Source: Tetraselmis striata (Eukaryota > Chlorophyta > Chlorodendrophyceae > Chlorodendrales > Chlorodendraceae). Taken from it: DNA of 64,000 nucleotides. Made by a program: the position numbers and the translations under genes. The DNA is taken from assembly GCA_006384855.1 (NCBI GenBank), contig VCJN01003438.1:40886-104885 (forward strand), read 5' to 3'. The notes beneath the pieces are model-generated. The model made no database searches. It was not told the DNA's origin and was given only the letters and a program-made list of their open reading frames with translations. This document shows, one piece after another, positions 45,891 through 56,400 of this stretch. Position 1 is the first letter of the stretch. Each line of letters opens with the position of its first letter.

Positions 45891-47115
45891 ACGGCGTGGG
45901 CGCCGCGGCTATGACAGCTGAGGCTTATAGGCGACCTGACCCGGTCGACCTCGCCGGCCGTGTGGAGTTGCTGGCATGGTCGGTGGGGGAGGGGTGCGAC
46001 TTGGTTGATGACCAGCGGGTGGCGCAGGCGGCGGTGTCAGGCGGCAAGCTAGACGTGCTGCAGTTGGGCGTGCAGGCCCACGACTAGATGGTGTCACTTT
46101 GGGCCTGTTGTCGGGCGGCTCGGGCAGGGCACCAGACGCTGCTGTGTTGGCTGAGGGCGGAAGGCTGCCCTTGAGAGTGAAGGACAGGTCTTGGCTTGGG
46201 CTGCGCACAGTGGCCATCGAGAGGTGTTTCACTGAGCGAGGGAGCAGGGCTGTCCCTGGGATGGGCGAATGTGCATGGAGGGCAGCTGATAGCGCTGGAG
46301 TGGCTGAGGGCACTTGGCTGCCCCTGGGATTGGAGCACCTGTGCTAGTGCAGCCGATAGAGGGCATTTGGATGTGCTGAAATGAGCGAGGGAGCAAGGCT
46401 GCCCTTGGAATGCGATGAATTGCCAGAATGCGGCAGGAAGAGGGCACTTGGCGCTCCTTCAGGTGGCGAGGGCGCATGGCAGCCCTCTAGAACAGATGGA
46501 CATCCAATTCGGCAGTCGGCAGCTGGCACTGCTGGAGTGGGCCTAGGAGGAGGATAGTCCGTGGGATGAAGAGACCTGCGGTCAAGGCATCTCGTAGAGC
46601 GTAGAGGGAAGCTGGAGGCGCTGCCATGACCGGGAGAGCATGGCTGTCCTTGGGACACTTAAGAAGACTTGCACTTCGGGATCCCAAATGGGCCGTTTCG
46701 CAGCACTAGAATGGGCTAGAGAACATGTCTGTCCTGGGGATGAGAACACTTGCAACAGGGCAGCCAGGAAAGGCCATCTGCCATTGCTACACTGGGCCAA
46801 GAGGCAAGGCTGCCCCTGGAGTGAGTAGATTGTAGTATTGCGGGCGCTGGGGGCCAGCTGGCTGTGCTGCAGTGCTTGACAGAGCAGGGCGCCGCCTGGC
46901 GCTACGGCAGCCTTTCAAGGGCACCTGCCGGTGCTGCAGTGGGCGAAAGATCATGGCTGCCCCCGCAGCGAAATAGTATGTGCAGGAACGCAGCAAAGCG
47001 AGGGCACCTGGACTTGCTAATGAGGTTGAAAGAACAGAACTGCCCCTGGGATTTAACGACGTGCTCTTGGGCAGCGCGACACTGCCAACCTGAGCTGCTG
47101 CAGTGGGCCAGGTAA
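45891..47115 (+). pseudogene. Ankyrin-like repeat protein, decayed
   Basis: Repeats of the WAR-x-x-GCPWD / GHL-x-x-L type, common in large algal and stramenopile ankyrin-like families, recur in changing frames. Examples are LDVLQLGVQAHD (near 46050), FAALEWAREHVCPGD then KGHLPLLHWAKRQGCPW (46690-46820), and RLKEQNCPWDLTTCSWAARH (about 47020-47080). Many stops and frame changes interrupt them and no phase-consistent introns explain the breaks. The 5' extent is uncertain; a frame at 45716-46087 may be its start. Confidence 0.65.
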
Positions 47116-48060
47116 GAAGGCAACCGAGACCTGCGCGGCGGATGGTAGCACTCGTCTGCTGCATAAGGCTGATGGCTATGAAGTGAGATGACATTTTTTC
47201 GCATTTTTATGTGGAGATACAACCGTATACCTCACCCGGTTTGGTTATTTAGGGTTTGCATTAGCCATCAGCCATCAGCCATCTCCTTCGCACGCCCCTT
47301 GCGGTGTCTATATTAGCCCTCTTTTTTCTCCTCTCACCTTCCTCTGAGAGGGACTGTGCAGGGATTTGGATGGTACCTAACATCCACCTGATCACCATAG
47401 ATTGCTTACCGGCATTGGCGCATCGAGTGTGAAACCATAGCCCTATTCAGGAGATAACGGGACTTAAGGCCTCAGCACAACATCGGCCCGTTTCTGCCTC
47501 AGATTGTTTCTCTTGTATGCCAATGCAAGACCGGATTGCATGAATGGAATTTCAAAATGGCCTCACTGCATGCAGCCATGTGACATGGCATGGAACAAAC
47601 CTAGGAGGGGACAGACCACCTATCAAAAGGTGGCGTCACGTTACAACAGTGTCCCATGGCATGGTTGGATTGATTGTGGTTGGCGTCCACCTGCAGCTTA
47701 GACCCATGTCGCACCAGCCACCTAGCAGCGGGGCGCACACACACAGGCACGATGAGCCGGCATACGAGGTCGCTGGCGGAAACGAACAAATAGACTCAAA
47801 GGCAAATATGCTGCTGCCAAACCTCATGGCGGACACTGCCCTAGCTAAGAGACCCATTACATATATTCATCAACAAGGCATGTAAGTGTACATATAGTTT
47901 TGCAAATCTGCTGGATTCAACAAACATAATGCGCAGATGATCCGGACAATAATCTTCATGATAGCAAGCACCTGGAATGGTGTAAGCAGCAGGACAGCCA
48001 GCTCGGTGCTTGTCCTCATGATGTCTAGACCCTGAATCCCTCGGTTAGACCCTTCCATTG
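47116..48060. other. Intergenic, nothing recognised
   Basis: It contains a short CATCAGC-type repeat near 47262-47285. No gene seen. A missed 3'-terminal exon of the peroxidase gene could lie here. Confidence 0.4.
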
Positions 48061-50130
48061 CTAATCTTTAGGTATGGGGTTGGGGGAGAGGGGCGAAAGG
48101 AAAGGCGTCGGTGGGGGGCGCACCGACAGCTTCACAAAGGCAGCGGCAAAGTCGTCAAAGAAGGCCTGCTGGTCGCCGGCGTACTTCTCAATCAGCGGCA
48201 GGCACTCCTGCACGCAGCGCCGCCGTCAGCGGCTGCCAGATCCTGCACTGCCATTCGCTGCTCATTTGCCAATAGCCTGATCGCCAAGCTAGGTACAGGG
48301 CTGCGGGCGGGCGCATACCGCATCGACGGCGAGCACGCGGTCGGAGGGGAGCCCGATCATGTCCCGCATCTCTACCGCCGGGTTGTCCCAGGGCTTCTCC
48401 AGGAGGGTCTGGATGGCGGCAGCATAAGTGGTATGGTTGGAGGGCACCAGAGATGGAAAAAAGGAAAGGATGGGGGCGGGGGGGGGGGGGGGGGGGGGGG
48501 GGGTTCGTCCTGAATCGCACCGTGTAATAGCTGCTGTCAAATGTAAGCGCGTCGCCGAAGCCTTTGTTGCCGATCTGCGAGGGGTTTGGTAATCCTCAGA
48601 GCCTCAGATCGGTGGTAATAATAAGGTCCCCAGCTTGGGCAAGACTGGGGCCAGCTTGGTGAGCCCAGAGTGGGGATTGGAGAGAGGGCAGCACCGCATG
48701 CGAGCCGCAGAGCACGACAAACTCGGGCACGGAGAAACCCTTGGCGGCGAAGTTGGCCTTCAGCGCCTCCACTGGCAACGTCTCAGCAGGCAGGCGGCCC
48801 TCCGGATCAGCTCTATCGGCGTCCTTTCGACCTGTTGGGCGCGACAATCCAGGGGCAAAGGGTCAGACCTGCTGGCCAGCGCCCCGCCTTGCGTCCCGGC
48901 TGGTCTGAGCCACAACGTGGCGCTCACCGACGGGCACGTCAATGGCGGGGCCGCCAGTGATGCGGACGGCGTACGCAGCCGCCAGCGCAATCATGTCGGC
49001 AGTGGACACCTCCCCTTCTGCCGCGGTGCCCTTGATGCCTTTCATCGCCTGCAAGTGGGCAGCCAGTCATGACAGCCGCGAGTGATAAGGTCACTCTGGC
49101 TCGCTGCAACTTCACCCACGACACGGCGCGGCACTTTGCGCCACACCTCCGTCACGCAATTCAGGCCGCGCTTCAGGCCCTTGTTCTCCGGCCTGCTCAG
49201 CTCAAACTGCACGCTTGCATTGGCGCCGCCGTCGCCCGCCTGCGCGTCAAACGTGCCCGCGTCGTGGAATATCACACGCAGCACCGCGGGCGCCTGCGCA
49301 GTCAGGGCGCAGCGCGTCATTAGCGGACGAAGGTCAGATGCTACGTGCGATGGCTCATTGGCTCATGAAGTGATACAAAAGCATCATGACTGGAAGCCAA
49401 CCCCCCCCCCCCCCCCCCCCCCCCCCTTTTTAGCCGCCTTCTCATTTCTGCCTTGTTATTACATGAGTGTATTTGTAATTACAGTATTCAAAGAATATAC
49501 TGTATTTTCTGTGGTTTTGCCTGCCGTTCATTTACACATCTAATCGGAGTGACGTGGGTGGGGGTTGCGTGGCCAGGCTGCTCATCGGCACAGCACCTTT
49601 CCCTTCGGCACCGCCGCGGCGAGCGCCGTATCGACGGCAGCCCTGGCTGCAGGCGACAGAGGGGCGCCGCCACCCGCGGCCTGCGCACACGGAACCGCTG
49701 ACGAGAGCAGCGACACCGCTGGGAGTCCCAGAAGAGCCGCTGCAAGCAACCCTCGCCTGCTGGGGCCTGTGGGGGTATGGAGTCAGCGGGAGGGGGCAAT
49801 CAGCGGCTCGCGCGACGGATGCGAGGCCCCTCCTTGGATGCCGGCGATAATATGGCCTGATGTGACGGTATCTGCTCGACAACGCCGAGAAGCTCTGCGA
49901 TGGGGTTGCCGCCCCAACTCACCGCTGGCTGAGTCATCACCCCGTGGACCGGGACCCGCATGGGGCTCCAGCTGCTCCCGAAGCGGCGCGGCAAAGGCTC
50001 GGGTAGGCACTTCGCCGGGCGGCAGTTGCCGCGAGCATATCACGCGCCGCGCGCCGACACTTCGCCTCTGGCCGGCGGGACAGCGCGCCGCGCCAGCAGC
50101 CGCGGGCGATGACAAGGCGGTCGACAGCAT
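48061..50130 (-). CDS. Thylakoid-lumen ascorbate-peroxidase-like protein (TL29/APX-type), 8 exons
   Basis: Class I haem-peroxidase relative, 357 residues. Exons (descending): 50130-49923, 49766-49597, 49293-49147, 49048-48928, 48831-48695, 48574-48521, 48408-48319, 48207-48061; phases close. Exon 1 is a chloroplast transit peptide (MLSTALSSPAAAGAARC). Exon 2 is a twin-arginine lumen signal: SRRGLLAAALLGLPAVSLL, then cleavage after about AQA. Distal site LRVIFHDAGTFDA keeps Arg132 and His136 but has Phe where ascorbate peroxidases have Trp. Then GDGGANASVQFELSRPEN, VSTADMIALAAAYAV, DPEGRLPAETLP, and the proximal LCGSHA with His260. KPWDNPAVEMRDMIGLPSD and YAGDQQAFFDDFAAAFVKLS end the domain. 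The KPW and IGLPSD phrases and lumen targeting resemble plant TL29 (APX4). The C-terminal VRPPPTPF tail may be unspliced intron (donor TCG|GTGCGC). Confidence 0.88.
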
Positions 50131-50609
50131 CGGGGGCGGGAATTTGATGGTGATAGTCAGCAGAGAAGATCCGACGCGCGAGCGTTGTTATTGTTTAACG
50201 TCGGTGCCAGTGCTCGGCTGTGATTGGCAACCTGCGTCTGCTGATGATGCTGGCGACCGCATCCTTTGTCAGAGCGTGCGGCCGGGCGGGCCCGCCGGGC
50301 CGGGCGGACGCGACGACGCCGCGCCGGCATATTTGATCAGCGGCATAGCTACTTGCCGCAACAACACATCAGAAGCATAATTGCTGAAGCGGACAGTGCG
50401 AGGTCACTGAGTGGATGACGCGGACTACAGGTACCACGACAAACCCGGATTGTCCTGGTAATATTCGTTAGTTTCACTCATTTGGTTCGTAATGGTTATC
50501 ATACTTGCATACACCTGGTTTGCACAGCAGCATACGGTGATGATGGCTCATCGTACCCCCTGGTACGCCGTAATGCCGCATATTTACATGTGTGAATTTA
50601 CGCGGGAAT

Positions 50610-50860
50610 TTGCCCCGTGACATCGGCCGAGGCCGCCCCAGCACTTGACCTCTTGCGCTAACTGCAGTCGTAGGTCTGGCTGACCGTCGTAGACCATTGC
50701 CTCATTCGAACCCCGAAGGGCTAACCCCGAGGGCTATGCATCAACCGGGTAAGCCCGGGACACGCCGGGACGATATTATTGCCGAAAATACATCGGCCAA
50801 GAATCGATACCGGGACCTCTCGCGTACCTCTCGGTTGACCGCTCAACCGAGCGGAGTGGT
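50610..50860 (-). repeat. tRNA-derived SINE, copy D (fullest head)
   Basis: Read on the minus strand: CCGCTCGGTTGAGCGG (D-arm-like hairpin with A box), B box GGTATCGATTC, then the body and tail shared with copies A-C. It lies 480 bp upstream of the peroxidase gene start. Confidence 0.82.
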
Positions 50861-53204
50861 AAGGGATGTACCTTGTGGTATACTTAGTATTTCGCGACTT
50901 TACTATAGCGACTTCACGAGCACGGCCTCGTCTTGACAGCTTCTGCCCGCCAGTCTTCCGCCCGCCAATATGAACACTCTCAACGAAGCTCGGGGATAAG
51001 CCCGCTACGCTGCGGCGGTGCGGGAGGCGTGGGGGCGCCTTCATGCGGGTATTGCAATACTGCCGGCCATCTACGTACTACACTCTGAATGATGCACGCC
51101 GAGAGGTGGACCACTTGTTCTAGCATGCTGTCCCTTTGGAAAACAATGTACCCATCATGGAAACTGCGCACGGAAAGGGGAAACACCCGTACTTTTGAAC
51201 TACTCTTGTTCGGATAAAAGTCGTGCATCATACGTTTTGAATATGGCCGCTGCGTCTGCATGGGACCATGCCGCGCATCGATACATTTGTGTAAATGGGT
51301 TAATCTATTGCCCAAGTTCACCGTTCAATAATCCTTGCTCGTGTTTTCTTGTGCATTACGGGGTTTTTTCGTAATGTTTCCATTAGACATGACTGGTACG
51401 TTTAAAAAGTCGGCATATCCCCCTTTCCGTGCGCTGTGACGATGAACTGAAGGACACGGTGTAAGACGCAGAGCTCTATCTCTCTACTCACGGCGTTAAA
51501 CATCGTCGTGACCGGGAGCTATGATGATCCCCGGGGTTGTCAACTCACTATGTTGGAATCCAAGAATGATCATGCGGTACGGGATCAAGTAACTACACGC
51601 ATGCGGCGCCCCGGGCCACGATTGAGGATGCGGCTTGGTACAACACTACGGAGCCGGAACGACATGGCACAGTTCGAGACATATTGACAGACCTTAAACA
51701 TGTTGTCGCCGGAGTACACGGGCATGGTCTATCTCGGCACAATGGCGCCCACCGCCATGCAGCGGCCCATCATGAGCGGAGGATCCAAGGTGCGGCAAGC
51801 CTTGCGGCACCACTCCCACCTCCACGCGGTGGGCGTTGGTGATCCATGCCCGGCTGACCCGTATGACCCGTGCCCGGCTCGGTGCGGCAGGGGGCTAAGC
51901 GGGTTGGTTGGTAGCCGCTGATCCCCGGATCATGCGACGACCGGGGAGCCCAACAGCCAGGAAGCTTTTCAAGTAATACTCGTAATCCCGATAGCGCATG
52001 CTGACGCCGCCGGGCAGCAGCCCTATACGGGGGGCTGCCCGAAAAATATTCATATGTACGACCTCGGCCTTGCGTCGGCCTCTCCGAGATCCGCCTATGG
52101 GTGGGGAGGGGGATGTGTACAACTCGGACGGGGGCAGCCTACTCGCGAGGGCTGTTCGAAATAAAATCGTGTTCTCGTACCTTGGTAGGACCCGCAACCG
52201 ACATGCAAAAGATGTGGCGTACCCCCCACCCGTATGTGTTCCACCTGTGAATCACTCGAATCTCGGCCTACTAGTACAACGGAGTGCTTAGCGGCGCACT
52301 GCGGCCGACCCGATCGGAATACTCGGGAAACCCTCAGCTGTGAGAACGGGCGAGGGTGGCAGGCGCGAGGAGACAGGAGCCCGGCACTTAAAGGCGGGGC
52401 GGGCGTTCCGGGGCGGAGAGGCCGGCCATGGCAGCGACTCAGGGGCCAAAAGACAGGAGTCGGAGTGCTATGAGGGACTCGCAGCCATATGGGAAGTCAG
52501 CTGGCGGACGTTTTTCATTTCGCCGCGGCGTTTTGCGGATATATGGCGGGACTGGAACTTGCGCGCCTTGCGTCGGGCTACTTTTAATATAGCCATTCGT
52601 TGGCTGTAGGCGAAAGCGACCTTTATCTTCTCTTCTATTCAGTTGCCAAGAATATACCTTACATATGTCGATATATACATCCCACATGCACCGTCGCGAA
52701 AATAAGGCCGTGATCAGTCCATGCAGGTGCAATCGTGCAATTGGATGCCTTTATTTTGCAACCTGTAGTATTTTAATGGGTTCATTCCGCCGCATGGGTG
52801 CAGCAACATGCCAGTGGGACTGTCGAGGCATGCCTGCGCTACTGCCCGAGTCCTGGCTACTTGCTTTGCCTTGCCTTGGCACCCGAGGTAGCGGTGGACC
52901 TGCAGCGTAGGTAGCAACGCCTCCACACACCCTAAAACCACATCCTTGCCCATCAGTGACGCACAGCTTCCCACGGCGACCTCCGAGCCCTGCCGTTCGC
53001 ACAGCGAGCCCCCGCCGGGCCGCCACGGCCGCAGGCGGGAGCGCGCGGCCGTCGATCAGCCTGCTACTGCCCGTCACTACCCGTTTCCACACGGCCCAAG
53101 CGGAGCCCGCCCGAATCCAACGCAGCGTAATTGAGGGCACGCGGCACGCATCCGGTGCATGGCAAGTTAGCTCGAGAGATATCCGCCAAAGAGCGAGGAG
53201 CGCG
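50861..53204. other. 2.3 kb without a recognised gene
   Basis: Short frames on both strands, none with recognisable motifs or a phase-consistent exon chain. It should contain the promoter of the QRICH2-like gene. Confidence 0.45.
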
Positions 53205-53453
53205 ATGGCGGAGGTGCTCAGCCTGGACCTGGCCGACCTCGTGGCTGCGAAGCAGGTCTCAGTCGTCCAAGAGCTCGACCTCGGAAAGCTGGCGGCGGCG
53301 CTGACGGCCCTACAGGACGCCGTCAACGCCAAACCCGCGGCGCCGGAGGGCCCCAGCAAGGAAGAGTTTGCCGCGCTGGCGGGCGAGCTTGCTGCTATGA
53401 AGCAGGACATGGCGGACAAGCACAAGGAGATCGAGGCGCTCAAAGGGCAGCAG

Positions 53454-53488
<35 letters not shown>

Positions 53489-56400
53489 AGTTTACCTGTG
53501 CGAGAGGTCTTTGGCGGCGCTCGCTGGTAGTACCATTATAGATAAATATGAATGGTAGCTAAGCCGAAGGGGTGGGGTAGAGAAGAATTGGCATGCGCCA
53601 TGCATGGACGCCTGAAGATATTATCTGCCAGGAGAGCTCCTTCGCGGCATTGTCACTCGCCCTAATATTATACAGCAACACTAGCAGCATTGCATGCCTG
53701 GAAGTTAGCTTTGGCTTTGCCATATGTATGGCGCGTCAACACCGGTAGCAGTATGGGTGGCTGAAGCACGCCGCGTGAATTGCCGCATGATATTGATGCA
53801 GGCAGAGCTATCGGAGCAGCTGTCTCAGAAGCTTGGCAAAGATGAGATTGACCCACAGGTGCCCTGTTGCTTCCTCGTGCCCTCTCGTGCGTCGTATCGA
53901 GCTGCATCCTGCCAACAGGACTACTTGGTCAGGCAACTGCGTTTGTGGTGATGGAGAAGACAGCCCTTGAGAGACCGGGCAAATTACCTTGGTTTGTTGG
54001 CGCGCGTGTGTGTGTGTGGGGGGGGGGGGCGCTCTGTCTTTCTAAGCCAGCGGCTTTCATTGGTCGCGTGGTAGGCTATTGCCGATCTCAAGGCGGGCCT
54101 GCAGGCTCTGGGCGACAAGGTGGAGGAGACGGCAGCTGCCACTGCAGGGGCAGATGCACCCGGAGGCGACGCCGCTGCGGGCCTGGAGGCGCGCGTGGAG
54201 GATCTGGCGGGCGGGCTGGCGGCGCTGAAGGGCGCTGTGCAAGCGCTGCAGGCAGTAGGGCCTGATGGCGACTCGGCCGCGCCTCCTGCTGCCGCAGCTG
54301 CGGTTGCAGGCTTCCCAGCATCTGCAGGTGGGAGTGCCTTGGCGCCTCGGCAGCGCGCCTCTGCCAATGTCATGACCCTCAGCACTGTGCCGCTCATGGG
54401 CGCGGCCGTCCTAGCATGCCCTGTTCATGTTTTTTTTTTTTGCGCCGAATCTCAGCAAGTGTGCGGAGACAGCTCATCTATGCTTGGCAATGTTGATCCC
54501 CGTTGTCCGGGCTTCGTCAGGAGGTGCATCACCGGCTGAGTTTGCGGCCCTGGCGGCGAAGCAAGAGGCTGCGGACGCCGCGCTGGCAGAGCTGCGCGAC
54601 GCACAGGACGCGCTGCGCCGCGCGCAGGAGGAGCTGCGCAAGGGCAGCCGTGAGGCCTCTCTGGGCGCGGAGGACGCCAAGGCGGCGGCGAACAGCGCCG
54701 CCGGCCGTCTTGGCGAGCAGGCGGGCCAGATCGAGGCGCTGCGGGCGGCCATTGAGGCTCTCAACAACGGCGACAAGGTGCGCCCCCCCCCCCCCCCCCC
54801 CCCCCCCGCCTTCCACTTCCATTCCCCAAACCCTCCCGGTTGAGGTATGAACCACCAAGTAGCCTCTCACACCTGTTTAGGCTATATGTTTTCTTTGTTT
54901 CATGATGTGGATGTTTATTAACGGACGCTCTGCCTGCTGCGCGTGGCTGCAGGTGGAGCTTCCTGCCGCTCCTACTTCAGCTCCAGTGTCGGTGGACCTC
55001 GGGCCACTGGAGCGCCGCGTCGCGCAGAAGGCCGATGCCGACACCGTGGAGGCGATGGAGGCGCGCCTGGACGGGCTGGAGGCGGGGCTTCGCGCAGCGC
55101 GCAGCGCCGCTGACGCTGCCGGTCAGCAGGGTGCTGCCGCCGCGGCGCAGGCGGCGTCCCTCGCGTCCCAGATGGCCACGGCGCCCCCTGCCGCCTCCAC
55201 CCTCCACACCACCACCACCACCGCCTCGAACGCCGAGTACGCCAGCGCCTCCGAGCTGGCGGAGCTGCGCGCCGAGCTGGTTGCGCTGGTGGCGCGCCTG
55301 GACGCCGCGGAGTCCGCGGCCGGCGGCGCCTCGGACCTGGCCTCCAGCGTGGCAGGGCTGCAGGCGGAGCTGGCGGCGGTGCTGTCTGCGCTGGACGGCA
55401 AGGCAAGCAAAGCCGACGTGGACGCGCTGCTGGCGGCGGGCGCGCCCCTGCCGGCGGGGGGAGCCAGCGGCGACGGGCAGGCTGCCGCTGCCGCCGAGGG
55501 CGGCCTCGACCCCGATAGCGCCACGGCCGCCTCGGTCGCCGTCACTGTCAATGAGCTCCGGGCGCAGCTGGCGCAGATGCAGGTGCGCCCGGGCCCAGCC
55601 CAGTGGCAACCTCTGGCGCGGGATGTGGGACCACCGGGTCGGGCACGAATGTTCAGCAGCAAATGCGGTCCGCCCAGCAGCAGTACCAAAAGCAGCACCA
55701 ACAGTAGAGTGGCCCCTCCAACGCATCCCGCTACCGCTGACAATCCGTCACAAGCCACCCGTCACAAGTCCGCCTGCCAAATATTTTCCAGAAGCTACCC
55801 GATCTAACCACGGGTTATATGTGCCGCTTGTGGGTAGGGGTTGGGCTCATTCCGCGCTGCTTTCAGCCTGACGTTGGTCTGATGTCGAAGCGGCACGGGA
55901 TCCATTCGCACCGTTGATAAGCTCGCACAGTTCCTATAGTGGGCCGCCGTGGTTTGCCTGCCGGATGCTGTCTTGCGCCGCTGCGACCGACTCGCCCAGT
56001 GCTCGTCCCGTTGCTGTGCTCGCAGGGCTTCCTCAAGGTGCTGCAGGGCCGCATGGACGACAAGGCGGGCAGGGCGGAGGTGGAGTCGCTAGCCCGCGCT
56101 GGCGAGGGCATGCGCGAGACCATCCGGGAGCTCAAGGAGACGGTGCGCGAGATCCAGAGGAGCTTGCAGGACAACAGCAAAAGCAGCGAGCTGCAGAAGC
56201 AGGTTTCCACCATTGAGCGCCGCATCTCCTCGCTCGAGGTGGGGGCCATCCCATCGCAGCGAGCGCTCTCGTCATGGCAATGCTGAAAGGGGCGGGAGGG
56301 GGTGCTTGGGGGATGGGGGATGCCGTCGCCTGTGGGAGATGATTGAAGGGTTGGCAGAGTGTGTCGAGTTGCTGCGCTGATGGGCTGCGCCTTTTGTAGG

